A stretch of 64,000 nucleotides of DNA, from positions 806,001 through 870,000 of the forward strand of contig JAUFSD010000019.1 of the NCBI GenBank assembly GCA_033030425.1, given 5' to 3'. The position numbers and the translations under genes were made by a program. The number at the start of each line of letters is the position of its first letter. The stretch's first letter is position 1. The notes under the pieces were generated by a model, which did not search any database, was not told the DNA's origin, and was given only the letters and a program-made list of their open reading frames with translations. The DNA comes from Verpa conica. Taxonomy: Eukaryota > Ascomycota > Pezizomycetes > Pezizales > Morchellaceae. Positions 24,201-34,921 of the stretch are shown here, one piece after another.

Positions 24201-26417
24201 ACCACAGACTATTTTTTTTGATGAGAACGAGTCTTTCTTTTCTCTAACTACGGATACTTCTGCGTCGACGGGTACCAGGCCTCACACAATCGCGGATGCA
24301 CTTCTAGATGCAAGTAAGACAATCGACGCACCACGGAGATCCGGATCAAGGCTGAAACGACCACCCGGAATGGATATTCGACGGTCTCGTCTTACTGGAG
24401 ATGGCATGTCAATGTCTGGGTCTGGACCTCCTACACCAACCGCCGAGACTTCAGCACCGTTGCCAGTTCCGTCTGTAACGGTTGCTGGTAGTAGTGAGTC
24501 GAGCACTGCAGCGAGCTCAGTTGATAATAGCCATGCTGGTGGTAACCCCCTGCTGAGGAGGAAGCCGAGTACACTTAGCTTATTAGCCCGGGGGCAAGAA
24601 GCCGGGAAGGCACCCCCAGAAACTGGAACGGTATCAGCAACGGCTTTTGGGAGGGTTGAACATCCGCTTACGCGGAATGGAGACGGCGTAACGGGGGCAA
24701 AAGCTGTTGAGATTGCTGAGGTACCAGTTTTCAAGTTTAGAGGTGCTCACTCGTATGATGGGAATGACCCACATATATTGAAGCTCCTCGACTCAATGTA
24801 TCTTCAGAACTACCCGAGTGATATCCTTGAATTTGGGCCTGCAATTGTTCCGATACCTTCCCAGCAGCGGAGAACGCCAATTAAGAAGTCGAGTGGACGT
24901 CCGGCGGGTGGGACGTGGAAGCCGGAGGGAGTACTGGTTGCGCAGTTTGGGGAACATACAAGTGCGATTAATAGGGTTGTTGTGGCGTCTGATCATAATT
25001 TCTTTGTGACTGGGAGTGACGATGGTACGGTGAAGGTGTGGGATTCGAGTAGGTTGGAGAAAAACGTGGCGTTTAAGGCGAGACAAACATATAGACATGC
25101 GCAAGGGGTCAAGGTGAAGGCGCTGTGTTTTGTCGAGAATACAAGATGTTTTGTGTCTGCGGCGACGGACGGGTCGGTACATGTTGTCAAGGTGGATCTA
25201 CAAATAACAGGACAGGCGGCGAAGTATGGGAAGTTGAAAATTATGAGGAACTGGCAGTTGCCTGAGAAGGAGTATGCGGTTTGGATGGAGCATTTTAAAG
25301 CAGGTGAGTTTTGTTTCTTGAGTGAAAGGTGGGCGCTGGACTAATATATAACAGACACGCACTCGGTTTTGTTGATTGCAACTAATAATTCGAATATCTA
25401 TGGGTTGGATTTGAGGACTATGCAGATATTGTATACCCTCAAGAACCCGATGTTTCATGGAACACCAACTTGCTTCTGTGTCGACCGGAGACATAACTGG
25501 CTTGTCGTTGGTACTTCTCACGGCGTTCTTGACATGTGGGATCTCCGCTTTCACCTTCGTCTTAAAGCGTGGGGTCTCCCTGGATCAGCACCTATCCACC
25601 GCGTTTCTATCCACCCCTCCAAGGGTCGCGGGAAATGGATAGTTGTAGCCGGCGGCACTGGGCACGGTGAACTCTCAGTGTGGGACTGCGAAAAGACCCA
25701 ATGTCGGGAAGTATATCGCGCCGGCGGAGGCAAGGACAGCGGCAAAGGCTACGAACCATGGAATGTTGACGATGAAAGCTCGGAAAAAATGCTGACCCGT
25801 TTCGCAGCCACACCCACTCACCTTGAGCCAGGTGGAGGCGCCGCTAATGGGGATCGTGGAGTCCGCGCATTTGTGGTAGGGCTAGATGTAACTGAAGATA
25901 GCGGGGAATCAAGACAACTACCCGGATTCATCATCTCTGCTGGGGCGGATAAAAAGATTAGGTTTTGGAATTGTACGAAAGTGGAGTCATCGATGGTTGT
26001 GAGCGGGTTGGACGCTGAGGAGTCGAAGCCGACTTTTACGACATCACATCCGACACCGACTCTTACACTTAATACTGAGAGGGTTCCTATACCGCAGGGG
26101 GCTGCTGGGTCGGAGGCTGCAGCGAGTGGCGGGAGAGGGTTGATACCGGGGGCAGTGGGTGGGGGTAGTAGTGCGGGTGCCGGGGGGAGCGGGAAGAAGG
26201 CGGCGAAGGCGAGTGGGAGGACTCCAAGGAGTACAGTGATTAGTATGCAGCAGCAGCAACTATTGAAAAGTCATTTGGATTCGATATTAGATGTTTGTGT
26301 TCTCCTCCTCTCTTGTTGGGGATTTACTAATTGTGTTATTAGGTCGCATTTCTGGAGGTACCGTATGGGATGATTGTTAGTGTTGATAGAAGTGGGATTA
26401 TCTTTATTTATCAGTGA
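21253..26417 (+). CDS. VPS15: Vps15-type regulatory kinase of the class III PI3-kinase complex
   Basis: Scaffold and pseudokinase-like activator of Vps34 in vacuolar sorting and autophagy, on endosomal membranes. Exons: 21253-21469, 21531-21651, 21707-22772, 22901-23737, 23789-23970, 24024-25303, 25355-26292, 26343-26417 (1571 residues). It begins MGQNYS, with Gly2 available for myristoylation. Kinase features: VVVKIF lysine, the family-typical HGDIKAENV catalytic loop, and SDFAQFKP in place of DFG. The kinase part is followed by HEAT-like repeats (PVNAHVFPEYIHPRLDKFID; SSSSVRRAFLRSVSRLCVFFG; WVRQGAAAFI) and C-terminal WD repeats (GSDDGTVKVWDSSRLEK, HGVLDMWDLRFHLRLKAWG, GELSVWDCEK, SAGADKKIRFWNC), ending SVDRSGIIFIYQ. 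A serine/threonine-rich linker precedes the WD part. Every intron junction keeps frame; intron 5 has a perfect GTATGT donor and a TACTAAC branch-like site. Confidence 0.97.
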
Positions 26418-26959
26418 ATAGTTTTTGCTTCTTGTGCTTTCTCTCGGTTGGGTATAACGGTGAGGGTGGTTGCTGGAATAGGTGGTGTTTTATATTTTAG
26501 CTGGTACCGGTAATGATATAAGGGAATTCTCACATGTATTTCTTCGGTGCTAGAGTTTGTTTCTTTTCAAAGATGTGAAAATTCTTAGAGTATCTATCGG
26601 TTTGGAGAATTTGTTTAACGTTGTACGGGATTCTGCTTAGTAATATTGTTACAGAAAGGTGGATATGTGATCATTGATAGTCTTCTGCAGGAGTTCTCGC
26701 TTACTGGGGAGACATTAGTAACAGTAACAAAGAGAACTGAATTTATTATATGAAGAGTGTAATATGAAACAATTGCAAGTGAGAATTTGAGTTGGGTTTT
26801 TAAAGAAATCTGATGGCCGTACAGTCCTGAGATTAAAGATAGAAAGGAACATAAGAAACCAAAACATAAGAAAAGGCTAGCTATAGAAATATAGTCGAAT
26901 CTCAAGGAGAGAAAGTTAAGAAACAAGAAATACTAACTATACCACCCTCCCCCCCCAAA
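26418..26959. other. Intergenic, 3' flank of VPS15
   Basis: AT-rich stretch downstream of VPS15, convergent with the ankyrin remnant. Small open frames show no motif. Nothing further is seen. Confidence 0.5.
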
Positions 26960-27562
26960 CTACCTAGTAGCTCCCGCGGTTTTTAGAAGTTTAATTATCT
27001 CCTTAAACCGTTCCTTACCGTACGACATCCGTCTCCGCCATTTCACGCTTATTGCGAGTGGCGTTATGCCATTATTATCCCTGCAATTTATATCTATTCC
27101 TTCTGTGAGGAGCAACAGCTTCACAATTTTCATATTCATTAACTCTACTGCAAAGTGCAGTGGTGTCTTACCTCTATTGTCTTTGCAGCTGGCATCCACC
27201 CCCGATTGAAGTAGCAGTTTTACTGTTACCTCGTGCCCACCTCCTGCTGCCTGATGTAGCGGTGTCTGGCCGTCACTGTCTTTGTAGCTGGGATCCGCCC
27301 TCGCTTGGAGTAACAGCTTTAATACTCCCTCGCACCCATGCAGTGCTGCCCGATGCAGCGGTGTCCGGCCATCATTGTCTTTGCAGCTGGCATCCGCCCC
27401 CGCTTGGAGTAACAGCTTTACTACTCCCTCGTGCCCACACTCTGCTGCCCGATGCAGCGGTGTCTGACTATCATTGTTTTTGCAGTTGGCATCTACCTCC
27501 GCTTGGAGTAACAGCTTTACTATTACTTCGTGCCCACCTCCTGCTGCCTCAGATATTTTCCT
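26960..27562 (-). pseudogene. Ankyrin-repeat fragment, no start
   Basis: The minus strand is open for 200 residues and encodes about five ankyrin repeats of 33 residues: units run GGHEVIVKLLLQAEVDANCK, then TPLHRAAECGHEGVVKLLLQ, TPLHRAALHGCEGVLKLLLQ, TPLHQAAGGGHEVTVKLLLQ and TPLHFAVELMNMKIVKLLLL, ending KTAGATR. The DNA of the middle units is highly similar at 99-base spacing, a sign of recent tandem duplication. Upstream the frame closes at a stop (27563-27565) right after the first repeat, and the only ATG in frame is at 27199, after three and a half repeats. No acceptor that restores a longer frame is evident. It is most likely the truncated 3' part of a larger ankyrin gene; a short protein from 27199 cannot be excluded. 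Confidence 0.72.
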
Positions 27563-27991
27563 TCATCATCTTAGGCCTATAGCTTTTTCTAGTTGTATTT
27601 AGCTATTTTACGTAAGCGTCTAGGTGTTTTTGCTACCCGATAATATTTTCCGCGATGGCACTACTTTACAAAGACTTTCTTATAGATAAGCAGTAAGAAC
27701 AGCTTTAGCAATTACTAGATAAGCCTTTCGATAATTTGGGGTGGCCTTAATAGCTAGTTTAGAAACTTTATCCCGAGTCGCTTCGTTTTACCCGGGTTGC
27801 GCACGAGACTAATAACACATATCAGAATTAATAGTAGGAAGTCACCAATACAAACGCGCTTACATACTTTACGGTATTCTAGGCGCCTTTGAGACCATCC
27901 CAAAACCGGTTATAGGCGTGCGTACTATAAATTGCGGCTCAACAAACCTTAAACCCAAACCACACGCCCCTCCATCACCACATCACCAACC
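27563..27991. other. Intergenic, DAD3 upstream region
   Basis: The DAD3 promoter plus possible 5' remains of the ankyrin gene. A CCACACGCCCCTCCATCACC leader precedes the DAD3 start. No supported gene. Confidence 0.5.
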
Positions 27992-28393
27992 ATGTCCGGT
28001 CCTACCTCCCCCCCCTCTAGCATGCTCGCTGGGCCCAGCAGTGCCCAAACACTCACCCCTCTCGAGCAAGAAGTTCTCGACGAATATGCCCGTCTCCTCG
28101 AGAACATGAACCAAGTACATCCCCCCTTCCTTCCCTTCCACCTCACACTCAGCTGCTAACGAGCTAAAAAGCTCTCTACATCAATCGCGGACATAGCCGG
28201 TACACCTACTGCAAAGATTCTCGACTCGCTAAGGAGCCTAGAGAGGAAGACTGGGTTGGTGTTTACGTTGCTTAAGGCGTCAGTGTACTCAATGGTGCTG
28301 CAGCAGCAGTTGGATGTAGAGAGTAGGGAGACGGAGGAGGGCGATGGGGGTGGGGATGGAGATGTGGACATGGATATGGGAGGGTATCATTGA
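27992..28393 (+). CDS. DAD3: DASH/DAM complex subunit Dad3
   Basis: Subunit of the ten-protein DASH complex that couples kinetochores to spindle microtubules in fungi. Exons 27992-28114 and 28172-28393 give 114 residues. The family core is clear: LTPLEQEVLDEYARLLENMN, then after the intron LSTSIADIAGTPTAKILDSL, RSLERKTGLVFTLLKASVYS and MVLQQQ. The C-terminus is a glycine/aspartate/methionine-rich tail (EEGDGGGDGDVDMDMGGYH), as in other ascomycete Dad3. The intron (57 bp) splits the core after NMNQ with donor GTACAT and acceptor AAAAAG. The N-terminal 18 residues are serine/proline-rich. DAD1 of the same complex is 16.7 kb away on the same strand. Confidence 0.93.
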
Positions 28394-28937
28394 TCTGTTG
28401 AAGGAGGGAGTGTTGATAGATGATGCTTTTCCGGTGCATTCGGCGTTTTTTGTTTCTGGTAAATATCATATGGGAGAATTCTCGGTACTAGAGGTCGAAG
28501 GGGTGGGCTGTGTATTTACACCTGTCCGTCAACGATAACACCTTCCTACCAGCCGATAATAGTCTATATATACTACTTCTTCAATGACCTCCCATATGTA
28601 AAGGTGATCTTGCTCTAGGCCGGTATCAAGACTGCCAAGTGTTAAGCCTGGCACTGAAACTCTATTACATAAGATATCAGGAATACAGAATTAATCTTCT
28701 CTACTATATACTTGATTATGCTCTTGGTGTCTCCTATAACTTTCTTCCCTAAGCTTTAGTCGACGCCCACTAGATCACTTGAGAACAAAGGATAAGTAAT
28801 GAAAAAGCCAATTATATTACGCCTCTATTTTTTCTCTACTAAAAGACAAATCCTCCCTACCAGACCAGACTCGCGCATAGCCACAATATCCCCCAGCAAA
28901 AACAAAAGCCCACCCAATCCCACCAATACAAGACCTC
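28394..28937. other. Convergent intergenic region DAD3 / glutaredoxin
   Basis: 3' flanks of both genes, AT-rich, without a supported gene or repeat. Confidence 0.5.
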
Positions 28938-29836
28938 CTAAGCATTAGTGTTGACACTCTGCGCCTTCATGAAATCCGGATCATTCTCAAACTCCTCCTT
29001 AACCTACCACGTCACACCCATTAGCATCTGCACCCCAATAAGAAAGAGAGAGAGAAAACCCAATGAACAACTCACGATATCCAAACCCCCCACCAAATTC
29101 CCCTCAAGATACAACTGGGGATAAGTCGGCCAATCCGAAAACTCCTTCAACCCTTGCCTCACCTCATCATCCGCCAAAATATTAAAAAACCCATACCTAA
29201 TCCCCCTCTCCCTCAACAAGGCCACCAACTGTCTCGAAAACCCACATTGCGGAGCCGCAGGAGTGCCCTTCATAAACAGCATCACCGGCGCCGCCTTAAC
29301 TAGTTTTCCAAGCCTCGTATTCAGATCCTCATCCTCCACGCCACCCTCCGGAGCAGTATCAGCAGCAGCAGCAGCAGTGGTAGTCGCAGGTGGAGCAGTG
29401 GTCTGCTGGGGTGGTAGAGATACCGCAGAAGTACCTGAGTATCTCTCGATTGCGGACCGCAGCTCTTTAGGGTCTGCACCGGAGATACTGTGCAGGATTG
29501 TGTTGGCACGGACAAGCACAAAGTAGGGGACTGCAGAGACATCGTAGGATTCTGAGATGTCAGGGAGTTCCTCGGCATCAATAGAAAGGAAGTGGAGCTG
29601 GTCGGTGGTCGTTCCAGAGGCCAACGTTTTGAATACTCTTCTCACTATTAGCAAGAGTTTAGGTAGGGCAATTGGTCCCGTGGAGAGAGAGAGAGTGGGA
29701 TGACTTACTCATTCATCTGCTTACATGGCTCTGCCCACGGTGTGTGGAAGTTCAGCGCGACCACAGACGTGTCTGAGACGTTCGCAAGGAATGTCGTAAA
29801 CTGTTCGACATCCGTGATTTCCGTGACTCCAGGCAT
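28938..29836 (-). CDS. Multidomain monothiol glutaredoxin, Grx3/Grx4 type
   Basis: Cytosolic/nuclear CGFS glutaredoxin that binds a [2Fe-2S] cluster with glutathione and delivers iron or signals iron status to transcription factors. Exons 29836-29709, 29640-29076 and 29003-28938 give 252 residues. Residues 1-110 form a thioredoxin-like domain with WAEPC (34-38) in place of WCGPC, so only the second cysteine remains, as is usual in this family; a cis-proline motif AVPYFVL follows. An alanine/threonine-rich linker (about 115-140) leads to the glutaredoxin domain with MLFMKGTPAAPQCGFS (CGFS at 175-178), WPTYPQLYLEGNLVGGLDIV and a KEEFENDP end. The second intron splits the domain exactly after GGLDIV. 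For the first intron the acceptor at TGAG (exon from 29640) gives MNERVFKTLAS, which fits the family better than upstream alternatives. Confidence 0.95.
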
Positions 29837-30433
29837 GGCTTCTAGTTTAGATAGGTGGCTCTGATGATGCAACTGCGAATGTTTTGGGTGGAGGGATGTT
29901 TGATCTGATTGACGTTGGGAAAGATCTGATAAAGTTTCTGGAGGCGGCGGAGGAGGAGGGGTTACGGCGGGGTCGGCCAGCCAAGACAAAGAAGAAAAGA
30001 GTGGTAATCAACCCGAGAAATCTTTGTAAGGGAGATGGGTTAGGGTTAATGGGAGGGAACATAATGTGTGAACCCCGGAATTGAGTAGGAGATTATTTAT
30101 ATATATTCTATATGAAGCTTTATCGTAGCTTTAGGGAAAGTGATTGCTCATGATGCATAAGCTAGCAAACTCCCAAGATTTACCCTACGCATAGGCTCAA
30201 AAGCAAAATATTTACCCTACGCATAGGCTCAAAAGCAAAATTATAGTCGATCATTATAAGTCATAAAAGCTATTCTAGTAGGGGGCCGGATTTGGGGGTA
30301 CAGCATGAACTATTAACCTAGAGCTCCCATACAATACCTCGACCTTGTACATACACCTCAAAACACAGCCTCGGTATCATAAGCCCTCACTCGACCAGGC
30401 AAAAAAACAAAACAAAAAACCTGCACGTGACAG
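29837..30433. other. Glutaredoxin upstream region with a 33-bp tandem duplication
   Basis: Promoter side of the glutaredoxin gene. At about 30178-30242 a 33-base unit (ATTTACCCTACGCATAGGCT plus 13 bases) is present twice in direct tandem, essentially identical. No gene supported. Confidence 0.6.
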
Positions 30434-30545
30434 ACGTGTTCGGTCATAGAACGATGAGAATGGAGCATCCCGTCCGCTCTGCTGAGCCCAAACATCGTAT
30501 CGCCTGGTTAGTACTACAGTGGGAATCTCGGGTACTGAACTCTTG
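30434..30545 (+). rRNA. Degenerate 5S rRNA-like sequence (probable pseudogene)
   Basis: The stretch contains CATCCCGTCCGCTCT and, about 35 bases on, GCCTGGTTAGTAC, which match the helix III/loop B and loop A/loop E signatures of fungal 5S rRNA at the right spacing. ACGATG before and CATCGT after the first block can form helix II. The expected helix IV/V part (GGGUGGGUGACCACCAGCG) is reduced to GTGGG followed by AATCTCGGGTA, so the copy seems to have a deletion of about ten bases. Terminal pairing is weak (GTTCGGTC against GGTACTGAAC). A T-rich end (TCTTGTCTTTTG) follows. Dispersed 5S copies and pseudogenes are common in filamentous ascomycetes. Confidence 0.45.
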
Positions 30546-30998
30546 TCTTTTGTTTCTGCTTTACTTACTACCGCGTTGAGGGCCTAAGTAGCCAAGGATG
30601 TATAGGTATCGAGTGACTTCTCGTGGAGCAACTTATTACCGGCTGGTGACTTTACAGGTCGAGTGACAATCGGTGAATTGGCTGACCATTGAGACATACA
30701 TGTACTTAACCTTTGATGGTATTCCTCGATATTTATAGTAACTGGGTAGTTACCCGAACTACTCAACAAAATTCAGATTGATTACACCACCGCTTAATGT
30801 AAAAGGCCCAACCCCGGATATTCCCCACCACGCCACGCCTTAAAAATGGAAAACCAGAATGCTAGAACTACAACCGTAGAAGATAATAATCATACAGCGC
30901 CGCCCGCCACTAGAAATGCCTACGTCCCCATATTCTTTTTAGATTTGAGATTGGAATTGAGAAAATCCTTGCCATGTTTCTAGCATATACGTGACCAC
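30546..30998. other. Intergenic, 3' flank of HIR1
   Basis: No gene seen. A TACATGTA lies at 30698. Confidence 0.5.
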
Positions 30999-33900
30999 TC
31001 ACTCATCCTCTTCCATAACCCCGAGTATCCTTGCGTACGGTACTGTGATCCTTTGTAAATCACGATGTTTTCCTATACCCAAAACCGTTAGCTCTTTCAC
31101 AAGGCGAAAGTGATTGAAAACAAGAAAGTTAAGAACATACCGATAGCAAGTAAGATCCCCTTCAATAACTCCCTCTTATTCCATCCTACAATCTCGTAAT
31201 CTCCGTTATCTTCCTCTTCCTCCTCATCTTCGTCGACATCTAATCTGCCCATAAAATCCCTCAATAGCTCCTCTACTTTGCCTTTCATCCCTTCAGCCGC
31301 AATTCGTCTCACATACATAAAGAGATAATTTTTAAATTCGTCTTTTGCGCCCAAAGCCACTGCTGCGGCCATTCTATTCTCCAAATGAGCGACTGACACA
31401 GCGGTCTCGAATCCTTCGAACCCTTCCCTATTGAGGAGAGATTTGACGATACGCTGTAGGAAACGACCACGGCCGTGGAGAAGGACTTCGTTTGTTGTCC
31501 GGCGTTCCAAATGCGGGATAATACCAGCGGAAACAGCAGGGTTGCGTGGATCAGGAGGGTTATCGGATGAGGTTTGTGAAGCACGGGAAGAGCCGGTTGT
31601 GTCCCAGTACTGAGAACCGATAGCCCACCAAGCTTCAGTGAGCTTCATCCAGGTGAACATATCCTTTGAATATGAGTATCCGTCTCCGTTAGTCAAAGTG
31701 ACGATGAGAGTGCCTTCAGAATTTATGCCAGCTTCAGTAATAGCTTCTGCTTTGGAAAGCCCATCGGCTTTTTGATAGGTACTCGCAATATCTAATATTG
31801 GTGCCACTGATACTGGCGGATGAGGTGATTTCATAGTTTTAATGTTCCTATTCACTACTCAGTTGCTGCAGATATTAATTCTAGAAATTTTATACTTACC
31901 AGACATGTGCAACTCCCACGGCACTAATACACATCAACCACCATCCCCTACATTCGAGGAAACATGGCTGTGCCTCAATCACCAATCCATTCAGAATTCT
32001 CCTACCCACCGGCGAGAAAATATGCAAGCTACCATCCTCACAAGCTGCACACCAAAAATTGCTATTTCCAGTCACCAGTAATACTGCCTTTGGAAGGAAG
32101 TCCATCCATAGCACTTGCCCATGTTTTGTGATAGTGAGGCGTGTTGGCTCCTTATCCGTAGCACTTTTCGAATTCCTAGCATCAAAGACGGTATCCTCTG
32201 AAGATGGCCCAGAACCTTGCGCAGATGTAGAACCAGATGCGCCAATGCTGGGAACATTGGCTGAAGGTAGCCCGGCAGCGTCAATAACCCTATTAACAAA
32301 TATTCTGACTCTTGGAACAGCTAAGCGTACTGGACTAGGAGCCAAAGCAGGGGACACAACAGCAGGCCTGATAAACTCTGGGGTTTCTAATGGCCCTCCA
32401 GCTCCAGCACTCCCATTTGTCAAGACTGCTACTCGCTTCCCATTAGTTGTAGGCTGAGGTTGCTCTTCTTCCCCCTCCTCGGGCATAGGCGCCTTGCGTT
32501 TATTTCCAATAAGTAGAGCTGGCATCCCACCCTTTGGCAGCCCATCATATGGACGTGTGAGGTCAAGTTCAGTCTTCGGGCCATTATTTACTCCAGAATT
32601 GTTATTGGCGGCCGCTTGGAGGAGATGAGCATTGGGAAGATTTGAACGGTGACCACCACCTCTATACCAGATACCTAAGTCAATAAAAAAAAATTCGCAA
32701 TTGATAATTCAAGGGAAGAAAAACTGACGTCGAAACAAGTAAAGGAGCAACCCTTTTTTTTCCATCTTTAGTAATTGTAACCTTTTGTTTATATGGTTTC
32801 TCTGGCACTTTCTCCGCTGGAGGAGCAACTCTTTCTGGTTCCGGTGCACGTTGCTGTTGTTGCATTTGCCATTGTGGTCCAGGATTCATCCCAGAATTTG
32901 CCATCTGTGTATCCCCACTAGCGTTGGTATTATTCCCATCCATCATAAGTTCCCCCATTCTGCCTTCAACCTCCCTTCGCTCCCCATCTCTAGCCATTTC
33001 TTCAAGCCTGACACTCTCGGTCCCCTCTGGTAGTGTTGCTCCTCTTCTACCGGCACCGAACTTCTGCAATATCCTTTCATTCTCCTCCATTCCCAGTACA
33101 TACCCTAAATCCCCATCTTCGAAGCAAATGCATGTGGTTGTTCCGTCTAAAGAGGATACAAATAGAGTCTTTCCATCAGGGCTCCATGTTAGATCCGAAA
33201 TAGCCTTTGTTGCTAGGTCTTGTGTAATGATTAGTGGGCGCGGATTTGATGTATTCCATATCGACAGTGCCTTATCTTGACCTGCACATGCAATGACAGT
33301 AACAGGAGCAGACGGCTGGGTTCCTGGAATAATAGGTGTTTTTGAGAACATTCTTGGAGCAAACGCACACACTTCTACTGGTCCTTCGTGACCGATCAAA
33401 TTGATCTCACTGTCCCAGTTACCGCGGTTAATAATAGCCACGGAACTGACTGGTCCATTCACAGCATTCGCAGCCGCGATATGAGAACCATCCGGAGACC
33501 ATGAGCACCGGCGGAAATATGTTGTCAGAGGTGAATCCTTGAAGGGGCCAGTGATTGATGTCTCACAAGTGAAATTAGTCTGTTGGTCATGAGCTGTTGC
33601 ATTTGGTGCAGGAGAAGTGAACCGGAAAATTTTGATGCTCCTATCGTCGCTTGCAGTTGCAAAGTACTTATTTGCTGGGTCAAATGTAAGACCCTTGACA
33701 TGTGACTGGTGAACATCGAGCTTCTTGAGCCTTTCAAAAGTGCTACCAGACCAAATGATAACCTTGGAATCTAAACCCACTGACACCAAGATTGAAGAAT
33801 CTGCAGACCAGCCGACATCCTGAACATCGTTATCGTGCCCCGCCAACCTCCTGTAAGTCCTCCATGTCTCGGCGTGCGGAGCTTCACTAGATCCGAAAAG

Positions 33901-34407
33901 TGGACGGGACTGAGGGACCGCGTTGACATCTCGTTCGTAGACCAGAACAATCTTATCATCGGATCCAGAAGCAAGATAACGATTGTTGCCAGAGAAGCGA
34001 ACAGTCAAGACAGCACCGGAATGATGTGACAAGGAGCAAAGCTGTCTAGGACGGGTTGGAGCTTTATCATCCCCGGCAGTGGATTCCTTGATAGCAGCGG
34101 TAGACCATATGCGGACATTACCATCTATGAAGAGGCTGTCAGCTCAGTAGCTAGCTCGGGGCTAGAAACAAAGAGCATACCTAGACCACCGGTCGCTAGC
34201 CTTTCTCCGTCGGGGGAAACATGGCAGGAGTAAACTTCAATCGGCTTTTTATCGGCTGTGAAACAAAGAGAGAGGAAGTCAGCAGAGCTCAAAAATTTCC
34301 CCAAGATCCAGCCAAAGAAACAAAGACAGCTTGAGAACACGCGTTTGAATGGAGGAGCAGCACATACCAGCGGAATGAGTTAGCCATTGAGGCCGGATGA
34401 AGTGCAT
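30999..34407 (-). CDS. HIR1: HIR histone chaperone complex subunit Hir1
   Basis: WD40 subunit of the HIR (HIRA) complex that represses histone genes outside S phase and deposits H3-H4 independently of replication. Exons (minus): 34407-34368, 34255-34181, 34124-32729, 32661-31900, 31847-31141 and 31072-30999, total 1017 residues. The first exon is only 40 bases (MHFIRPQWLTHSA). Seven WD repeats follow (DGNVRIWSTAAI; SGSDDKIVLVYERD; GLDSKVIIWSGSTFERLKKL; SDDRSIKIFRF; AGQDKALSIWNTSNPRPL; SLDGTTTCICFEDGDLG), a disordered glutamine-rich middle, a KKRVAPLLVST B-domain-like segment, then the HIRA C-terminal domain (QVLWMDFLPKAVLLVTGNSN; FWCAACEDGSLHIFSPVGRR; KSPHPPVSVAPILDIA; LTNGDGYSYS). It ends in a conserved helix (LENRMAAAVALGAKDEFKNY) and acidic stretch. 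All six exon joins keep frame. Alternative AG acceptors are close together in two introns and were chosen by protein fit. Confidence 0.94.
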
Positions 34408-34921
34408 TGTGATGTATGCTTTATAGATTTCTAGCAGCCGTTCATGGACGAAGCAGCCTCAGGACGCGTTGAGACAGAAGTGATGATGAGATGGCGATGG
34501 AACAGTGATGGAAGAGTAGATGTTGTTATTAAAGACTCAGACGAGGCTACAGAGAAGAGAGAACTCACACACTCACCAGACAACAACGGATGGAAGCCGT
34601 GGCCGTGGACGGGAACGTGTCGCGATGTGCAGGGATCTCCAGAAATGCCCACCACTCTAAATGTTACGCAGACAGCCGCCACAGCCGCCACAGCACTTGG
34701 CGTGTATATCACTATATCACAGCGCTTATACCACATCCCTTGGCATAGGACTGCTGTTTGCCCAAAGAGGTCAAGCCCCATACACCCCCCCCACAACCCA
34801 CAGCCCACAATGCAACATCATTTCTCCTCCACCAAAATTCCCTCAGAGATTCCAACGACATCGCCAATTAATTACGACAACCCTCGACAACTAACACAAC
34901 AACCCGCAATCAGCAGCAAAA
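34408..34921. promoter_or_regulatory. Divergent promoter of HIR1 and RPL15
   Basis: 513 bases between opposite start codons. The RPL15 side is C/A-rich with CAACAACCCGCAATCAGCAG directly before the ATG, a typical leader of a highly expressed fungal gene. A C run (about 34784-34792) lies further up. No extra gene; the plus-strand open frame 34444-35058 crosses the RPL15 start in another frame and is rejected. Confidence 0.6.
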
